A stretch of 23,313 nt of DNA from Gallionellaceae bacterium UBA6222 (GTDB taxonomy: Bacteria > Pseudomonadota > Gammaproteobacteria > Burkholderiales > Gallionellaceae). The position numbers and the translations under genes are program-made. The notes beneath the pieces are model-generated. The model ran no database searches, was not told where the DNA came from, and saw only the letters and a list, made by a program, of their open reading frames with translations. How positions within the stretch are numbered: the stretch's first letter is position 1; every line of letters starts with the position of its first letter. Below are positions 8,251 to 16,080 of the stretch, one piece after another. Where the stretch lies: NCBI GenBank assembly GCA_002421915.1, contig DISA01000030.1:1-23313 (forward strand), read 5' to 3'.

Positions 8251-9917
8251 GGCGAATATTCATCGTGCTGTGTTTGTTCGGCATAGCCGGTTGCGCGACT
8301 GGCGGCGCCGACAAGTCGGTCAGGAACCAGATCAACACTGAACTCGATGCGGCGGTGGCCTCGGCAACAACGCAGAAGCAGGTCGATGAGGCCTTACTGC
8401 CGCCCATGCCTGCTGCTGTCTTGCCCGACTCTGTATCAACCGAAGCCAAGTTCGATCTGGCGGTGAGCAACACCCCGGCGCAGCAGGTGTTCATGGCCAT
8501 TGTTTCCGGTACCCGCTACAGCATGCTGTTGCACCCGGACATTGACGGCAACATCTCCCTCAATCTTAAAGACGTGACCGTGTTCGATGCGCTGGAGTCC
8601 ATCCGCGAGATGTACGGCTATGAATACAAGGTGGATGGCACACGCATCTACATCCAGCCGCTCGGCTTGCAGACCCGTATTTTCCAAGTGAACTATCTGA
8701 CCGGCCAGCGCGAGGGCAAATCCAGCTTGCGGGTCTCTTCCGGCTCAGTGTCCGATTCGCCGACCAGTTCGACCAGTAACAGCGGTGTGGCGACTAACTC
8801 GACCAACCGAACTTCCGGTCTGGACAGCAGCAAGGTGAGCATGACCAGCAACGCCGATTTCTGGGAAGAACTGAGCAGGTCGCTGACAACCATCGTTGGC
8901 AACGAGAAAGGCCGCAGCGTGGTGATTAGCCCGATGTCCGGCGTGGTCGTGGTGCGCGCCACGGCGGATGAGATGAAGAACGTCGCGGCTTACCTCAAGG
9001 CCTCGCAGATTTCGATCGAGCGCCAGGTGATCCTGGAAGCCAAGATCGTCGAAGTGCAGCTGAATGAATCGTTCCAGTCCGGGGTGAATTGGGCGGTGTT
9101 TGGCCGGGGACCGAACAGCGGAATTTCCGTGGGCAATCTTGGCGCCGGAACAGTGTTGCAGAACGCGGGTCCGCTGGCGGCGGGTGCAACGGCGGTGGAC
9201 TTTACGGCGAATACCTATACTGCGCCCAAGTTTGGTTCAAATCCGGGTGCCGATTTGGTGAGCAATGCGGCCGCCGGCCTGTTTGGTCTGGCCTTCCAGA
9301 CCAGCAACTTTGCCGCACTGCTGAATTTCCTGGAGACGCAGGGCGACGTGCATGTGCTGTCCAGCCCGCGTATCGCCACACTGAATAACCAGAAGGCCGT
9401 ATTGAAAGTCGGCACGGATGAGTTTTTCGTGACCAACGTGACCAATACCACCACCACCGGGACCGCGACCACCAGCACGCCGAGCGTGACCTTGCAGCCG
9501 TTTTTCTCCGGCATCGCGCTGGATGTGACGCCGCGCATCGACCAGAACGGCGAGATCATTTTGCACGTGCATCCCTCGGTCAGTCTGGTTACCACGGTCA
9601 ACAAGACGGTGGATGTGGGCGGTGTGGGCGGGATATTGAACCTGCCGCTCGCTTCCAGCTCGGTATCCGAGACAGACAGCATTGTGCGTGCGAAAGACGG
9701 GCAGATCGTGGCGATCGGCGGGCTGATGCGCCAAGCGACCTTCGATGACCAGTCCGGCTTGCCCGGCTTGCCGAAGTCGGTTTTTGGCCAGACCAGCAAG
9801 AGCACGCAGAAGCGCGAGCTGGTGATCCTGATCAAGCCGACCATCGTCAACAGCGACAAGGATTGGGCGGATGACATCACGCGCAGTCGCGATCGCATCA
9901 AAGCGATGAACCGTTAA
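8247..9917 (+). CDS. mshL: MSHA outer-membrane secretin MshL
   Basis: A 556-residue secretin lipoprotein forming the outer-membrane gate through which the pilus passes. The signal peptide ends in a lipobox (IAGC) with the lipidated Cys at residue 16. A secretin/TonB N-terminal domain (about 69-140) has DIDGNISLNLKDVTVFDALE. Next is a Ser/Thr/Asn-rich linker (about 160-195), then N-domains with VVVRATADEMKNVAAYL. The C-terminal secretin core (about 330-545) contains VLSSPRIATLNNQKAVLKVG, VTPRIDQNGEIILHVHPSVS, IVAIGGLMR and the final ELVILIKPTIV. The length fits MshL/PilQ. The ATG overlaps the mshK stop and is preceded by a GGGGAG site. mshM begins 3 bases after the stop. Confidence 0.93.
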   Translation: MRRIFIVLCLFGIAGCATGGADKSVRNQINTELDAAVASATTQKQVDEALLPPMPAAVLPDSVSTEAKFDLAVSNTPAQQVFMAIVSGTRYSMLLHPDIDGNISLNLKDVTVFDALESIREMYGYEYKVDGTRIYIQPLGLQTRIFQVNYLTGQREGKSSLRVSSGSVSDSPTSSTSNSGVATNSTNRTSGLDSSKVSMTSNADFWEELSRSLTTIVGNEKGRSVVISPMSGVVVVRATADEMKNVAAYLKASQISIERQVILEAKIVEVQLNESFQSGVNWAVFGRGPNSGISVGNLGAGTVLQNAGPLAAGATAVDFTANTYTAPKFGSNPGADLVSNAAAGLFGLAFQTSNFAALLNFLETQGDVHVLSSPRIATLNNQKAVLKVGTDEFFVTNVTNTTTTGTATTSTPSVTLQPFFSGIALDVTPRIDQNGEIILHVHPSVSLVTTVNKTVDVGGVGGILNLPLASSSVSETDSIVRAKDGQIVAIGGLMRQATFDDQSGLPGLPKSVFGQTSKSTQKRELVILIKPTIVNSDKDWADDITRSRDRIKAMNR

Positions 9918-9920
9918 GCA

Positions 9921-10874
9921 ATGTACCTGCGGCATTTCGGACTGCGCGAACACCCGTTTTCCCTGACGCCGGATACCAGTTTTTTCTTTGCCTGCAGCAA
10001 TTACCAGGAAGGGCTGAATACCCTGCTCGTCGCCGCCCGCAACGGCGAGGGCTTCATCAAGATCACCGGCGAGGTGGGCAATGGCAAAACGCTGCTGTGC
10101 CGCAAATTCCTCGCCACACTAAATCAGGGACAGCAGGCTACCACTCTCATCGGCACCCAGGATGAAGCCTCGGCTAGCCGGACGGGCACGCGCTTCGTCA
10201 CGGCCTATCTGCCCAATCCCTACCTTGAACCGCGCAGCCTGCTGCTGGCGCTGGCGGATGAATTCCGTATTCAACTTGAGCCCAACGTCGATCAGCATCT
10301 GCTGCTGAAAGAATTGACCCGTGCCCTGCTCAATTTTGCGCGTGAGGGTAAGCGCGTGCTGGTGTGTCTGGACGAGGCCCAGGCGATGCCGCTGGAGAGT
10401 CTGGAAGTGTTGCGCCTGCTGACCAATCTGGAAACCGAGAAACGCAAGCTGTTGCAGGTGGTGCTGTTCGGGCAGCCGGAGTTGAACGACCGCCTGCGCC
10501 ACAATTCGATCCGGCAACTGCGCCAGCGCATCAGTTTTCAGTACGAGCTGAAAGGCCTGCGCCGGGATGAACTGGAGCGCTATCTGCGCCATCGGGTGAT
10601 GGTTGCGGGCTATGCCGGCGAGACTCTGTTTAATCGCGCTGCGGTTGGCAAAATGCACCGCGTCACCGGCGGCACGCCGCGCCTGGTCAACATCGTGGCG
10701 CACAAGGCGCTGATGCTGGCGTTTGCCGAGGGTCGGCAGGTGGTCGGCGGTAAACATGTCGCCGAAGCCGCCGCCGATACACCGGAGGTGCGCCGTGACT
10801 GGTTGCCTTGGGCGCTGTTCGGCACGGTGGTTGCGCTCGCCGCGAGCGCGCTGACTCTGGGGTATTGGCTGTGA
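9921..10874 (+). CDS. mshM: MSHA biogenesis ATPase MshM (ExeA-like)
   Basis: A 317-residue AAA+ ATPase related to ExeA/GspA. The family opening YLRHFGLREHPFSLTPD is followed by Walker A (GEVGNGKT, about residues 50-57), Walker B (VLVCLDEAQ, about 147-155) and the helicase-like LLTNLETEKRKLLQVVLFGQ segment with a Gln-rich sensor. A single C-terminal membrane segment (about 295-316) anchors it. ExeA helps its secretin assemble through the peptidoglycan, and MshM is assumed to do the same for MshL. The C-terminus lacks an attached peptidoglycan-binding domain; the neighbouring MshN may supply the periplasmic partner. Only 3 bases separate it from mshL, and the stop overlaps the mshN start. Confidence 0.9.
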   Translation: MYLRHFGLREHPFSLTPDTSFFFACSNYQEGLNTLLVAARNGEGFIKITGEVGNGKTLLCRKFLATLNQGQQATTLIGTQDEASASRTGTRFVTAYLPNPYLEPRSLLLALADEFRIQLEPNVDQHLLLKELTRALLNFAREGKRVLVCLDEAQAMPLESLEVLRLLTNLETEKRKLLQVVLFGQPELNDRLRHNSIRQLRQRISFQYELKGLRRDELERYLRHRVMVAGYAGETLFNRAAVGKMHRVTGGTPRLVNIVAHKALMLAFAEGRQVVGGKHVAEAAADTPEVRRDWLPWALFGTVVALAASALTLGYWL

Positions 10875-11932
10875 GTCTGATCAATCAGGTACTGAACCGG
10901 CTGGAGCAGCGCGGTGCGCATACCGCGCCGGATCAGAACTTGATTCGCGCCGTGCCGATGCGCAGGGATACGCGCTGGAACAAGGGATTGATACTGGCAA
11001 TCTTGGTGCTGGGTGTGGCGGCGCTGGCAACAGGGCTGCTTGCGGGCAAACAGAACAAACAGACCAAAATTGAGGCGGGTGGCATCGTCACACCGATGCG
11101 AACAGTTGAAGCTACACCGGCTGCGGTGCCGGCAAAAATCATGCAACCGGCGGCCAAAATGAGTTTTGAATTGGGCATGCCGCCGCTGCCGGATGTTTTG
11201 CGCACAATGAACGACCCTGTGCCGGAATCTGCACCGCTGGTGGCGGGAATTGCACCGGAGCAGGCGCCGGTGCTGAAAGTCGAACCCCGGCCACGCCCGA
11301 CACCTGTGGTGCGTCCAGAAAGCGCGCCGCCGCTCAAAAAGATCAGCCCGCAACAGCAGGCGGATGCGGAGTACCGCAAAGGATTGCAGGCACGGCAAGC
11401 GGGGCATGTTCCCGAAGCGATCGCTGCCTTTGAGGCAGCCTTGAAGACGAATGAGAGACACGAGCGTGCGCGTCTGGCTCTGGCTGCCTTGCTGCTCGAC
11501 AACGGGCAGAGCGCGGCAGCTGAGCGTGTGCTGCGAGCCGGATTGGCGTTGAAGCCTGTGCAGCTGGCGCTTGGCATGGCGCTGGCACGGATGCAGGTCG
11601 AGCACGACGAGCTGCCGCAGGCGGTCGACACCCTGCAAACCTATTTGCCGCAGGCGGATAACAATGCCGACTATCAGGCATTCTATGCGGCACTGCTGCA
11701 ACGCCAGCAACGGCACAAGGAAGCGGTGAATCATTATCAGTTGGCATTGCGTACGCAGCCGCGCAACGGCTTGTGGCTGATGGGCTACGCCATTTCGCTG
11801 CAGGCTTCGGAACGGAAGGAGGATGCGCAACTGGCTTATCGCCAGGCGCTGGCTACACGGACGCTGTCGCCGGAGTTGAGTGCATTCGTGCAGCAGAAGT
11901 TGAAAGAAATCAGCCTGGATTCTCCAAAATAA
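10871..11932 (+). CDS. mshN: MSHA biogenesis protein MshN (TPR protein)
   Basis: A 353-residue bitopic protein. I chose the GTG at 10871 because it begins the family signature SLINQVLNRLEQRG and overlaps the mshM stop (GTGA); an upstream ATG at 10808 would add 21 residues encoded inside mshM. One membrane segment lies at about residues 38-57. A Pro/Ala-rich periplasmic linker (about 70-155) leads to several tetratricopeptide repeats (about 160-345), for example around AEYRKGLQARQAGHVPEAIAAFE. TPR proteins of pilus systems scaffold secretin assembly. It is the last msh gene here and converges on comF; no mshE or mshG follows. Confidence 0.88.
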   Translation: MSLINQVLNRLEQRGAHTAPDQNLIRAVPMRRDTRWNKGLILAILVLGVAALATGLLAGKQNKQTKIEAGGIVTPMRTVEATPAAVPAKIMQPAAKMSFELGMPPLPDVLRTMNDPVPESAPLVAGIAPEQAPVLKVEPRPRPTPVVRPESAPPLKKISPQQQADAEYRKGLQARQAGHVPEAIAAFEAALKTNERHERARLALAALLLDNGQSAAAERVLRAGLALKPVQLALGMALARMQVEHDELPQAVDTLQTYLPQADNNADYQAFYAALLQRQQRHKEAVNHYQLALRTQPRNGLWLMGYAISLQASERKEDAQLAYRQALATRTLSPELSAFVQQKLKEISLDSPK

Positions 11933-11949
11933 AACCTGGTGCCGCGCGC

Positions 11950-12059
11950 TGTGGGTCGGGTTTGAGCGTGTGTTGTTGGGGCTTTAGCCCCGTACCCCCA
12001 AAGGGGGCAAGAACCTCTTCGAGGCAACCACGGCCTGCCCCTTGCGGGTGCAACCCGAC
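11950..12059. repeat. Composite palindromic repeat between mshN and comF
   Basis: TGTGGGTCGGGTTT at 11950-11963 is identical to the first 14 bases of the element inside rarA, and AACCCGAC at 12052-12059 closes it. Inside lies a minus-strand copy of the element also found at 13945-13998. Blocks 12024-12049 and 11966-11991 match the other copy at 24/26 and 23/26 positions. They are separated here by 32 extra bases that carry a perfect hairpin (CCCCC-AAA-GGGGG). GGGGCTTTAGCCCC at 11978-11991 is another palindrome. The last about 25 codons of comF run through it. Confidence 0.75.
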
Positions 12060-12814
12060 GGGGTTGATCTTGCAGTTTGCTGCCGGACTGAAGTTTGATC
12101 TGCATGCGGCAGAGTTCGCGCCACCACCCAGGCACTGACCTCCCGCGCACCCGCCTGTTTCAGGCCCTTTGCCATCGCGTTCAATGAGGCGCCGCTGGTC
12201 ATCACATCATCGACGATGGCGATGTGTTTCCCTTGTATTTCCCTGTCGCACGTGACCGCGAATGCGCTGCGCATGTTTTTGGCCCGTGCCTGCCAGGGCA
12301 AGGAGGATTGTGGTGGCGTGTCGCGCACGCGCTCGACGCAGCCGGTCAGCAGCGGCAATTTGAATTGTTGGGCAATGCGTGCGGCTAGCAGTTGCGACTG
12401 GTTGAAGCCGCGATTGCGCAGACGGAGCGGATGCAAAGGCAGAGCCATGACAGCATCGGTGCCCTGCCGAATGCGGGCGGCCAGAGCATCCGCCAGAAAA
12501 TTCACCAGGATCAGGTGTTCGCGAAACTTGAGTGCCTTGACCAGTTGATCAAGCGGAAAGCGGTAAGCAAAGGCGGCGACCGTATGATCAAAGGCGGGCG
12601 GGTGCTGCAGGCATTGCCCGCATATCGCGCCATCCGGCACAGGGTGCGCACAGACCGGGCAAACTTCGGCGTCGAGATACGGCAACGCCGCGCGACAGGC
12701 GGCACAACACAGACCGTCGTCGCTCATTACGCCGCACAGCAAACAGGGTTGCGCAGGCAACAGGCGTGCAATAAAAGATCTGATGTTCAACGAATGACCG
12801 GTTAAAATTGACAA
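11984..12814 (-). CDS. comF: ComF family protein (double zinc-ribbon phosphoribosyltransferase)
   Basis: This encodes 276 residues from the preferred start. Four CxxC-type pairs (CLLCG, CCAAC, CPVC, CGQC) within the first about 80 residues form the ComF zinc-ribbon region. A phosphoribosyltransferase-fold domain follows, with the PRPP-loop motif IAIVDDVMTSGASL near residue 202. ComF proteins take part in DNA uptake and later steps of natural transformation, or in DNA metabolism in non-competent bacteria. I chose the TTG at 12814 because a perfect AAGGAGG site (12826-12820) lies 5 bases upstream. An ATG at 12882 would overlap the bioB start codon, and the longest frame (from 12973) would run deep into bioB. 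Normal homologues end near VARTLPH. Here about 39 further residues (from ADQTS to PPLGVRG) come from the intergenic repeat, so the tail is probably acquired. Confidence 0.85.
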   Translation of the reverse strand: MSILTGHSLNIRSFIARLLPAQPCLLCGVMSDDGLCCAACRAALPYLDAEVCPVCAHPVPDGAICGQCLQHPPAFDHTVAAFAYRFPLDQLVKALKFREHLILVNFLADALAARIRQGTDAVMALPLHPLRLRNRGFNQSQLLAARIAQQFKLPLLTGCVERVRDTPPQSSLPWQARAKNMRSAFAVTCDREIQGKHIAIVDDVMTSGASLNAMAKGLKQAGAREVSAWVVARTLPHADQTSVRQQTARSTPSGCTRKGQAVVASKRFLPPLGVRG

Positions 12815-12836
12815 CACTGCCTCCTTCAACGAACAT
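12808..12836 (+). promoter_or_regulatory. Candidate promoter of the biotin operon
   Basis: A perfect TTGACA at 12808-12813 is followed after 17 bases by GAACAT at 12831-12836 (3 of 6 in the -10). A start near 12843 would leave a leader of about 39 bases before bioB. It overlaps the comF start region. I found no clear BirA-type operator. Confidence 0.4.
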
Positions 12837-12845
12837 GCCCGCCGC

Positions 12846-12874
12846 AATTTACCGCCTTGAACCCCGAAAGCCAA
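12846..12874 (-). promoter_or_regulatory. Candidate promoter of comF
   Basis: On the minus strand TTGGCT (12874-12869) and TAAATT (12851-12846) are 17 bases apart, each 4 of 6 to consensus. Transcription would start near 12839, about 25 bases before the TTG chosen for comF. It lies face to face with the proposed bioB promoter, so the two could interfere with each other. Confidence 0.35.
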
Positions 12875-12881
12875 ATCAATC

Positions 12882-13877
12882 ATGTCCACCCAGACCGTAA
12901 CATTCCTGCGTACCGCACCTGCCAAAAACACCCCCCAGCGCTGGAGCGTGGCCACCATCGAAGAATTACTCAATCTGCCGTTTGCCGATCTGCTGTTTCA
13001 GGCGCAACAGGTGCACCGTGCGCATTTCGACCCGAATGCGGTACAGCTTTCCACTTTATTATCGATCAAGACCGGCGGCTGTTCGGAAGATTGCGGCTAC
13101 TGTCCGCAATCGGCATTCCATTCCGCCGGGGTTGAAGATCGCAAGATGCTGGAAGTGGAAGAGGTGGTGCGCGCCGCCAGGACCGCGCAGCAGTCCGGTG
13201 CGGATCGTTTCTGCATGGGAGCGGCATGGCGTGAGCCCTCTGCCGGGGATATGGAGAGCGTGGTGGAAATGGTGAAGGCGGTGCGCGCATTGGGCATGGA
13301 AACCTGCGCTACGCTGGGTATGCTCAACGATGAACAGACTGAACAACTGCGCAGCGCCGGTCTGGATTACTACAACCACAACCTCGATACCTCGCCCGAA
13401 TTCTACGGCGACATTATCAGCACACGAGATTATCAGGATCGCCTCGACACGCTGGAGCGCGTGCGCCGCGCGGGCATGCACATTTGCAGCGGTGGCATTG
13501 TCGGCATGGGTGAAAATCTGACGCAGCGCGCCGGTCTCATCGCGCAACTGGCGAATATGGATCCGTATCCGGAAAGCGTGCCGATCAACAATCTGGTCAA
13601 GGTCGAAGGCACGCCTCTGGCCGATCAGGAGGACATCGATCCGCTGGATTTTGTGCGCACCATCGCGGTGGCGCGCATCACCATGCCGGCGGCACGCGTG
13701 CGCCTCTCGGCCGGGCGGCAGCAGATGAGCGATGCGGTGCAGGCGCTGTGCTTCCTCGCGGGCGCAAATTCCATCTTCTACGGCGACCAGTTGCTGACTA
13801 CGGGGAATCCGGAAGTGGAAAAAGACCGCGCGCTGCTGGACAAGCTGGGCATGTATCCGCTGGCTGAAAAACACTAG
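12882..13877 (+). CDS. bioB: Biotin synthase BioB
   Basis: A 331-residue radical-SAM enzyme that inserts sulfur into dethiobiotin, the last step of biotin synthesis, in the cytoplasm. The 4Fe-4S cluster motif CxxxCxxC is Cys67, Cys71 and Cys74 (GGCSEDCGYCPQS). The 2Fe-2S (sulfur donor) ligands are represented by the Cys in RFCMGAAWR, ETCATLGML and HICSGGIVGMGE and the Arg in ARVRLSAGR. YNHNLDTSPEFY is also a BioB signature. The length is typical (about 320-350). The start at 12882 has only a weak site upstream (CCCCGAAAG). It leads the operon. The TAG stop is the first part of a repeat element (TAGCCACAGAG). Confidence 0.97.
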   Translation: MSTQTVTFLRTAPAKNTPQRWSVATIEELLNLPFADLLFQAQQVHRAHFDPNAVQLSTLLSIKTGGCSEDCGYCPQSAFHSAGVEDRKMLEVEEVVRAARTAQQSGADRFCMGAAWREPSAGDMESVVEMVKAVRALGMETCATLGMLNDEQTEQLRSAGLDYYNHNLDTSPEFYGDIISTRDYQDRLDTLERVRRAGMHICSGGIVGMGENLTQRAGLIAQLANMDPYPESVPINNLVKVEGTPLADQEDIDPLDFVRTIAVARITMPAARVRLSAGRQQMSDAVQALCFLAGANSIFYGDQLLTTGNPEVEKDRALLDKLGMYPLAEKH

Positions 13878-14015
13878 CCACAGAGTGCACAGAGATCACA
13901 GAGAGAAACGGTGCTCTGGTTTTGAATTTCTCTGTGTGCTCTGTACCCGCAAGGAGTAGGCCGTGGTTGCAAGGGGCTTACGCCCCAACAATACACGCAC
14001 TGGTCTCTGTGGCTG
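13875..14015. repeat. CACAGAG-type inverted repeat between bioB and bioF
   Basis: The left arm (13876-13908) is built of CACAGAG units and the right arm (13927-13944 continuing at 14003-14015) of CTCTGT units ending in CTCTGTGGCT, so the ends are imperfect reverse complements. The right arm is interrupted by a second element (13945 to about 14002). A related element lies between bioH and bioC. The bioB stop codon overlaps the first bases. It also covers the place where a bioF ribosome-binding site would be expected. Confidence 0.7.
13945..13998 (+). repeat. Nested GGGGCTTACGCCCC-type repeat
   Basis: Two blocks, 13945-13970 (starting ACCCGCAAGG) and 13973-13998 (starting GGGGCTTACGCCCC), match the minus-strand copy in the mshN/comF gap at 24/26 and 23/26 positions. 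Only AA separates them here, against 32 bases there. The element sits in the right arm of the CACAGAG repeat, so it arrived later. Confidence 0.75.
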
Positions 14016-14017
14016 AT

Positions 14018-15172
14018 ATGATTTTCGATCAACTTCAAACCGAACTGGATCAACGTGCCGCGCAAGGTCTGTTGCGCACTCGGCGCACGCTGTCCAGTCC
14101 GCAATCACCGCACATCGCGGTGGATGGCATGCCTTACCTCGCCTTCTGCAGCAACGACTATCTCGGTCTCGCCAACCACCCGCAGCTGATCGCCGCACTG
14201 CAACAGGGCGCTCTGCAATGGGGTGTCGGCGCGGGTGCGGCGCATCTGGTGAGCGGACATTTTGCGCCGCACCGGCAACTCGAAGATCAGCTCGCCGCCT
14301 TCGTCGGCAAACCGGCCGCGTTGCTGTTCTCCACCGGCTACATGGCAAATCTTGGTGTGGTACAAGCGCTGGCGGGCAAGGGCGGCACGGTGTTTGCCGA
14401 CAAGCTCAATCATGCCTCGCTCAACGAAGCGATGCTGCTGTCGCGCGCGACGGTGAAACGCTATCGGCATGGCGATATGGCGCAGTTGGCGCAATTGCTG
14501 GAGCAAACGCAAAGCAAGCGCAAACTTGTCATCACCGATGCGGTATTCAGCATGGATGGCGATCTGGCGCCGCTGCCCGAATTGCTGGCGCTGTGCGAGC
14601 AACACGATGCCTGGCTGTACGTGGATGATGCGCACGGCTTTGGCGTGCTGGGGGCACAGGGCAGGGGTACGCTGTCGCATTTCGGCATTGACTCACCGCG
14701 TGTGATTTTGATGGCGACGTTGGGCAAGGCCGCCGGCGTGTCCGGTGCGTTTGTTGCGGCGGAACAAGTAGTGGCCGATGCACTGGTCAATCACGCACAC
14801 AGCTATGTCTATACCACGGCGTCGCCCCCCGCCTTGTCGGTTGCGCTGTTGCAAAGCCTGCAACTGATCGGGCAAGGCGATGTATTGCGCGCGCACCTGC
14901 ATCGGCTCATTGCGCAATTGCGCAGCAGCCTCGCCAATCTGCCGTGGCCGCTGCTGCCGTCGGAGACGGCCATCCAACCGCTGCTGATTGGCGACAACCG
15001 GCAGGCTTTGGCATTGAGCGAAGCGCTGCGCGCGCGCGGCATCTGGGTCGCGGCGATCCGCCCGCCCACCGTGCCGCAGGGCACGGCGCGCCTGCGCATC
15101 ACCCTGTCCGCCGCGCACAGCGGGCAGGATGTGGAGCAATTGAGCGGAGCCCTGCATGAGCTTGCATGTTGA
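14018..15172 (+). CDS. bioF: 8-amino-7-oxononanoate synthase BioF
   Basis: A 384-residue PLP enzyme that condenses pimeloyl-ACP with alanine. Recognisable motifs: FCSNDYLGLANHP, LVSGHFAPHRQLE, NHASLNEAMLLS, DAVFSMDGDLAPL, DDAHGFGVLG, and the Schiff-base Lys237 in LMATLGKAAGVSG (E. coli Lys236). The C-terminus has WVAAIRPPTVPQGTARLRIT. The frame is open from 13922, but the extra 32 residues come from repeats, and the ATG at 14018 gives the family length. No good ribosome-binding site precedes it; the repeat probably displaced or replaced it. The gene overlaps bioH by 17 bases. Confidence 0.96.
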   Translation: MIFDQLQTELDQRAAQGLLRTRRTLSSPQSPHIAVDGMPYLAFCSNDYLGLANHPQLIAALQQGALQWGVGAGAAHLVSGHFAPHRQLEDQLAAFVGKPAALLFSTGYMANLGVVQALAGKGGTVFADKLNHASLNEAMLLSRATVKRYRHGDMAQLAQLLEQTQSKRKLVITDAVFSMDGDLAPLPELLALCEQHDAWLYVDDAHGFGVLGAQGRGTLSHFGIDSPRVILMATLGKAAGVSGAFVAAEQVVADALVNHAHSYVYTTASPPALSVALLQSLQLIGQGDVLRAHLHRLIAQLRSSLANLPWPLLPSETAIQPLLIGDNRQALALSEALRARGIWVAAIRPPTVPQGTARLRITLSAAHSGQDVEQLSGALHELAC

Positions 15173-15977
15173 AGTGACAGGCCAGGGCGCGCCGCTGGTC
15201 ATGCTGCATGGCTGGGGTATGCACGGCGGTATCTGGGGCGATGCCGTGGTGCAACTGGCAGAATCATTCACGGTGCACAATGTCGATCTGCCGGGACATG
15301 GGTTTAGCGCTGGGAAGAGGGAAGAGGGAAGGGAGGGGTTAGGGGAGAGGGTTACCTTCCCACTTCCCACTTCCCCCTTTTCTCTAGACACCATCGTCAG
15401 TGAATTGTCGGTGCGATTCACTAAACCGGTGAATGTGCTCGGCTGGTCGTTGGGTGGCCTCATCGCGCAGCACTGGGCGGCGCGTGAGCCGGAAAAGGTC
15501 AGACGTCTGGTATTGGCGGCGAGCACGCCCTGTTTTGCCGCGCGCGATGACTGGCCACACGGCGTGCCACTCGCCACACTGCAGCAATTCGCCGCGGAAC
15601 TGGGGAAGAATCATGCAGCGACCCTGCGCCGTTTCCTGGCATTGCAATTGCGCGGTAGCGAGAATGAGCGGGAGTTGTTGAGCCTGCTGCGCGATAAACT
15701 GTTCAGCCGCGGCGCGCCGCAACCGGCCGCCTTGCGCGCCGGTCTGGATATTTTGCGCGATACCGACCTGCGTGCGCTGTTGCCCGGGATCGTACAACCG
15801 GCGTTGGTTATCGCGGGAGAACGCGACAAGCTGACGCCGCCGGAAGCATCGCGCTATCTGGTGCAAGTCATGCAGGCTGCGCGCATGGTCGAGATCACAG
15901 GTGCGGCACATGTGCCGTTCCTGTCGCATGCGGAAATATTTGTACGACACGTGAAAGATTTTTTGAAAAACGATTAG
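15156..15977 (+). CDS. bioH: Pimeloyl-ACP methyl ester esterase BioH, with in-frame repeat insertion
   Basis: A 273-residue alpha/beta hydrolase that removes the methyl group from pimeloyl-ACP methyl ester, releasing the chain for BioF. The catalytic triad is visible: Ser98 in GWSLGG, Asp224 in GERDKLTPP, His252 in GAAHVPF. The E. coli enzyme has Ser82, Asp207 and His235 in 256 residues, so every catalytic residue is shifted by 16-17. The excess maps to residues about 52-74, between DLPGHGFSAG and FSLDTIVSEL. There the DNA is a purine/pyrimidine inverted repeat (15312-15375) encoding a Glu/Gly/Arg-rich then Pro/Thr/Ser-rich loop. The frame is intact and the triad complete, so the enzyme is probably active with a surface loop before the nucleophile elbow. 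The start overlaps bioF. Confidence 0.93.
   Translation: MSLHVEVTGQGAPLVMLHGWGMHGGIWGDAVVQLAESFTVHNVDLPGHGFSAGKREEGREGLGERVTFPLPTSPFSLDTIVSELSVRFTKPVNVLGWSLGGLIAQHWAAREPEKVRRLVLAASTPCFAARDDWPHGVPLATLQQFAAELGKNHAATLRRFLALQLRGSENERELLSLLRDKLFSRGAPQPAALRAGLDILRDTDLRALLPGIVQPALVIAGERDKLTPPEASRYLVQVMQAARMVEITGAAHVPFLSHAEIFVRHVKDFLKND
15312..15375. repeat. GGGAAG-type inverted repeat inside bioH
   Basis: The arm 15312-15332 (three GGGAAG-like units) is reverse-complementary to 15355-15375 (CCTTCCCACTTCCC...) at 19 of 21 positions, with a 22-base G-rich loop. It reads through in the bioH frame without a stop. Composition differs sharply from the rest of bioH. Confidence 0.8.
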
Positions 15978-16080
15978 CCATAGATAACACAGAGAGGTTT
16001 GCCGCTCTGTTTTGGCTTGGCGGGTTGGGCAAGAAACCGTCCATACCTGCTTGAACCACTTTTCTGTGTGCTTTGTGGCA
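15975..16080. repeat. CACAGAG-type degenerate inverted repeat between bioH and bioC
   Basis: TAGCCATAGATAACACAGAGAG at the left (first 11 bases TAGCCATAGAT) pairs imperfectly with CTGTGTGCTTTGTGGCA at the right end. It resembles the element after bioB. As there, the gene's TAG stop forms the first three bases. The centre (about 15998-16060) is not obviously related to the other copy. Confidence 0.6.

Noticed and set aside
10808..10870. Longer mshN start (ATG 10808)
   Set aside because: The family N-terminus SLINQVLNRLE begins at the GTG 10871, which also overlaps the mshM stop as elsewhere in the operon.
11966..12012. Rho-independent terminator for mshN
   Set aside because: The two GC-rich hairpins lack a T-tract on either strand, and they belong to a repeat also found before bioF.
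12815..12973. Longer comF frame on the minus strand
   Set aside because: It would overlap the first about 90 bases of bioB; a strong AAGGAGG favours TTG at 12814.
13922..14017. Longer bioF start
   Set aside because: The added 32 residues come from the two nested repeats, and BioF homology begins at the ATG at 14018.
15312..15375. Sequencing artefact or pseudogene in bioH
   Set aside because: The frame stays open, the catalytic triad is complete and the segment is an ordered inverted repeat, so an insertion is the simpler explanation.
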